From: Lentzea aerocolonigenes
GTDB lineage: Bacteria; Actinomycetota; Actinomycetes; Mycobacteriales; Pseudonocardiaceae
Length of the DNA stretch: 22,671 nucleotides
NCBI RefSeq assembly: GCF_000955955.1
Contig: NZ_JYJG01000039.1
Span: 1 to 22,671 of the forward strand
Reading direction: 5' to 3'
In this document: positions 21,718 to 22,671 of the stretch, in pieces
Layout: each line of letters begins with the position of its first letter
Position numbering within the stretch: position 1 is the stretch's first letter
Position numbers and translations under genes: made by a program
The notes under the pieces: model-generated
Database searches by the model: none
What the model was told of the DNA's origin: nothing
The model's input: the letters and a program-made list of their open reading frames with translations, nothing else

Positions 21718-22449
21718 CTACACGAACGCCGTGACGGCCTTGAGGGCGTCTTTCACGGCTCGCGCGTGCTCGACCGCGCCCGGCGTGTCGCCGTGCACGC
21801 ACAGAGACTCGGCCTGGGTTTTGATGATCGTGCCGTCGACCGCGACGAGTTCCCCCTGAAGCAGCCTGGTCGCCCGTTCGACGATCTGCGCGGTGTTCGT
21901 GAGCAGGGCGTTCGGCTCGCTGCGCGGAACCAGCGTGCCCTGCGGGGTGTAGCCGCGGTCGGCGAACGCTTCCTGCACTGGCCTGAGCCCGGCTTCCTCG
22001 GTTTTGACGAGCAGCTGGGAGCCCGGCAGGCCGAGGATGGGCAGGTCCTTGAACGCCTTGGTGCCGTTGACCACGGCTTCTGCCTGCTTCTCGTGGTGCA
22101 CCGTGGCGTTGTAGAGGGCGCCGTGCGGCTTCACGTAGACGACCTCGGTGCCTGCTGCTCGTGCGCACGCGTCGAGCGCGCCGATTTGGTATAGGACCTC
22201 GTCGGCGAGCTCTGTCGGGTCGGCGTCGATGAACCGCCGTCCGAACCCCGCCAGGTCGCGGTAGGAGACCTGGGCACCGATCTTGACGCCGTTCCTGGCG
22301 GCTTCCTCGCACACCTTGCGCATGGTCGACGGGTCGCCCGCGTGGAAGCCGCACGCGACGTTCGCGCTGGTGATGATGCCCAGCAGTGCTGCGTCGTCGC
22401 CGAGTTTCCAGATGCCGAAGCCCTCGCCGAGGTCGCTGTTCAGGTCCAT
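21718..22449 (-). CDS. pxpA: 5-oxoprolinase subunit A (LamB/YcsF family)
   Basis: PxpA works with PxpB and PxpC to open 5-oxoproline to glutamate at the cost of ATP. The 243-residue protein starts [12 protein letters not shown], the family hallmark, with [11 protein letters not shown] (30-40), [26 protein letters not shown] and [15 protein letters not shown]. It is typical in length. Its ATG shares a base with the stop of the upstream membrane protease (TGATG). pxpB/pxpC do not follow: rpsP is next downstream, and upstream is the CPBP gene, so partners must lie elsewhere. Confidence 0.93.
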   Translation of the reverse strand: MDLNSDLGEGFGIWKLGDDAALLGIITSANVACGFHAGDPSTMRKVCEEAARNGVKIGAQVSYRDLAGFGRRFIDADPTELADEVLYQIGALDACARAAGTEVVYVKPHGALYNATVHHEKQAEAVVNGTKAFKDLPILGLPGSQLLVKTEEAGLRPVQEAFADRGYTPQGTLVPRSEPNALLTNTAQIVERATRLLQGELVAVDGTIIKTQAESLCVHGDTPGAVEHARAVKDALKAVTAFV

Positions 22450-22671
22450 CACATGACCCCGGCGGACATCAGGAGGAGGGTGAGGCCGGGGAGGAAGTTG
22501 TTCATCACGTGCACCACGATGCTCGCCCCGAGCTTTCTCGTGACGAGGCGGGCGATGCCGATGGGGATGGCGATCACGAGCAGCAGCCACGTGCGGTGGG
22601 GTTCGAGGTGGCTGACCGCGAAGATCACCGTGGTGAGCACGAACGCGGCCCACCTGCTCCAGCCCTGGCGT
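22449..22671 (-). CDS. CPBP-family intramembrane metalloprotease, C-terminal part
   Basis: The open frame runs off the window edge, so only the last 73 or so residues are present and no start is given. Visible are [10 protein letters not shown], resembling the FxxxH motif, a hydrophobic segment ([13 protein letters not shown]), and [13 protein letters not shown], resembling the final HxxxN motif of the CPBP (CAAX protease/Abi) family. These are membrane proteases of mostly unknown substrate. It is coupled to pxpA by a one-base overlap. Confidence 0.8.
   Translation of the reverse strand, partial: RQGWSRWAAFVLTTVIFAVSHLEPHRTWLLLVIAIPIGIARLVTRKLGASIVVHVMNNFLPGLTLLLMSAGVM

Overview
The window is bacterial chromosome from a high-GC actinomycete. 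The synteny and protein sequences (WhiG-type sigma factor, S2/EF-Ts with actinobacterial tails, a DUF2469 gene after rnhB, tandem signal peptidases) point to the Pseudonocardiales (Lentzea/Saccharothrix/Actinosynnema-like). That assignment is inference from gene content, not from a search. Nearly all genes lie on the minus strand and form the conserved block rpsP-khpA-rimM-trmD-rplS-lepB-lepB-rnhB-DUF2469-yraN-comM-dprA-xerC-whiG-(M23)-rpsB-tsf-pyrH-frr-cdsA, read from high to low coordinates.

Right part (about 16.4-22.7 kb): a CPBP-type membrane protease (cut by the window edge) overlaps pxpA. The ribosome/tRNA operon follows (S16, KH protein, RimM, TrmD, then L19), then two type I signal peptidases, RNase HII and DUF2469. 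Most junctions overlap or are a few bases apart, which implies translational coupling. S16 and L19 each have the same promoter-like TCTGGCACA(A/C)T element about 90-120 bases upstream.

Middle (about 9.5-16.4 kb): yraN, comM and dprA (DNA uptake/processing type genes) follow a short control region holding a G-quadruplex motif and two DnaA boxes. DprA carries an unusual Pro/Thr-rich N-terminal extension, and the 658-base comM-dprA gap contains five long stem-loops. Between dprA and xerC a two-gene plus-strand module interrupts the minus-strand block: a small helical protein and a polytopic zinc metalloprotease whose extracytoplasmic C-terminus resembles the SecD P1 head. A 14-bp LacI-operator-like palindrome lies upstream. 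This is the most promising candidate for something undescribed.

Left part (0-9.5 kb): xerC overlaps whiG. A 1.46-kb gap between the convergent whiG and M23 peptidase genes is filled with C-rich tandem repeats and no credible gene. The M23 gene and rpsB diverge from a region with a second pair of DnaA boxes, spaced exactly like the first pair. rpsB, tsf, pyrH, frr and cdsA follow with hairpins in several junctions, then an ECF-like sigma factor and a one-pass membrane protein overlapping by ATGA, likely a sigma factor and its membrane partner.

No tRNA, rRNA, insertion sequence or CRISPR array was recognised.
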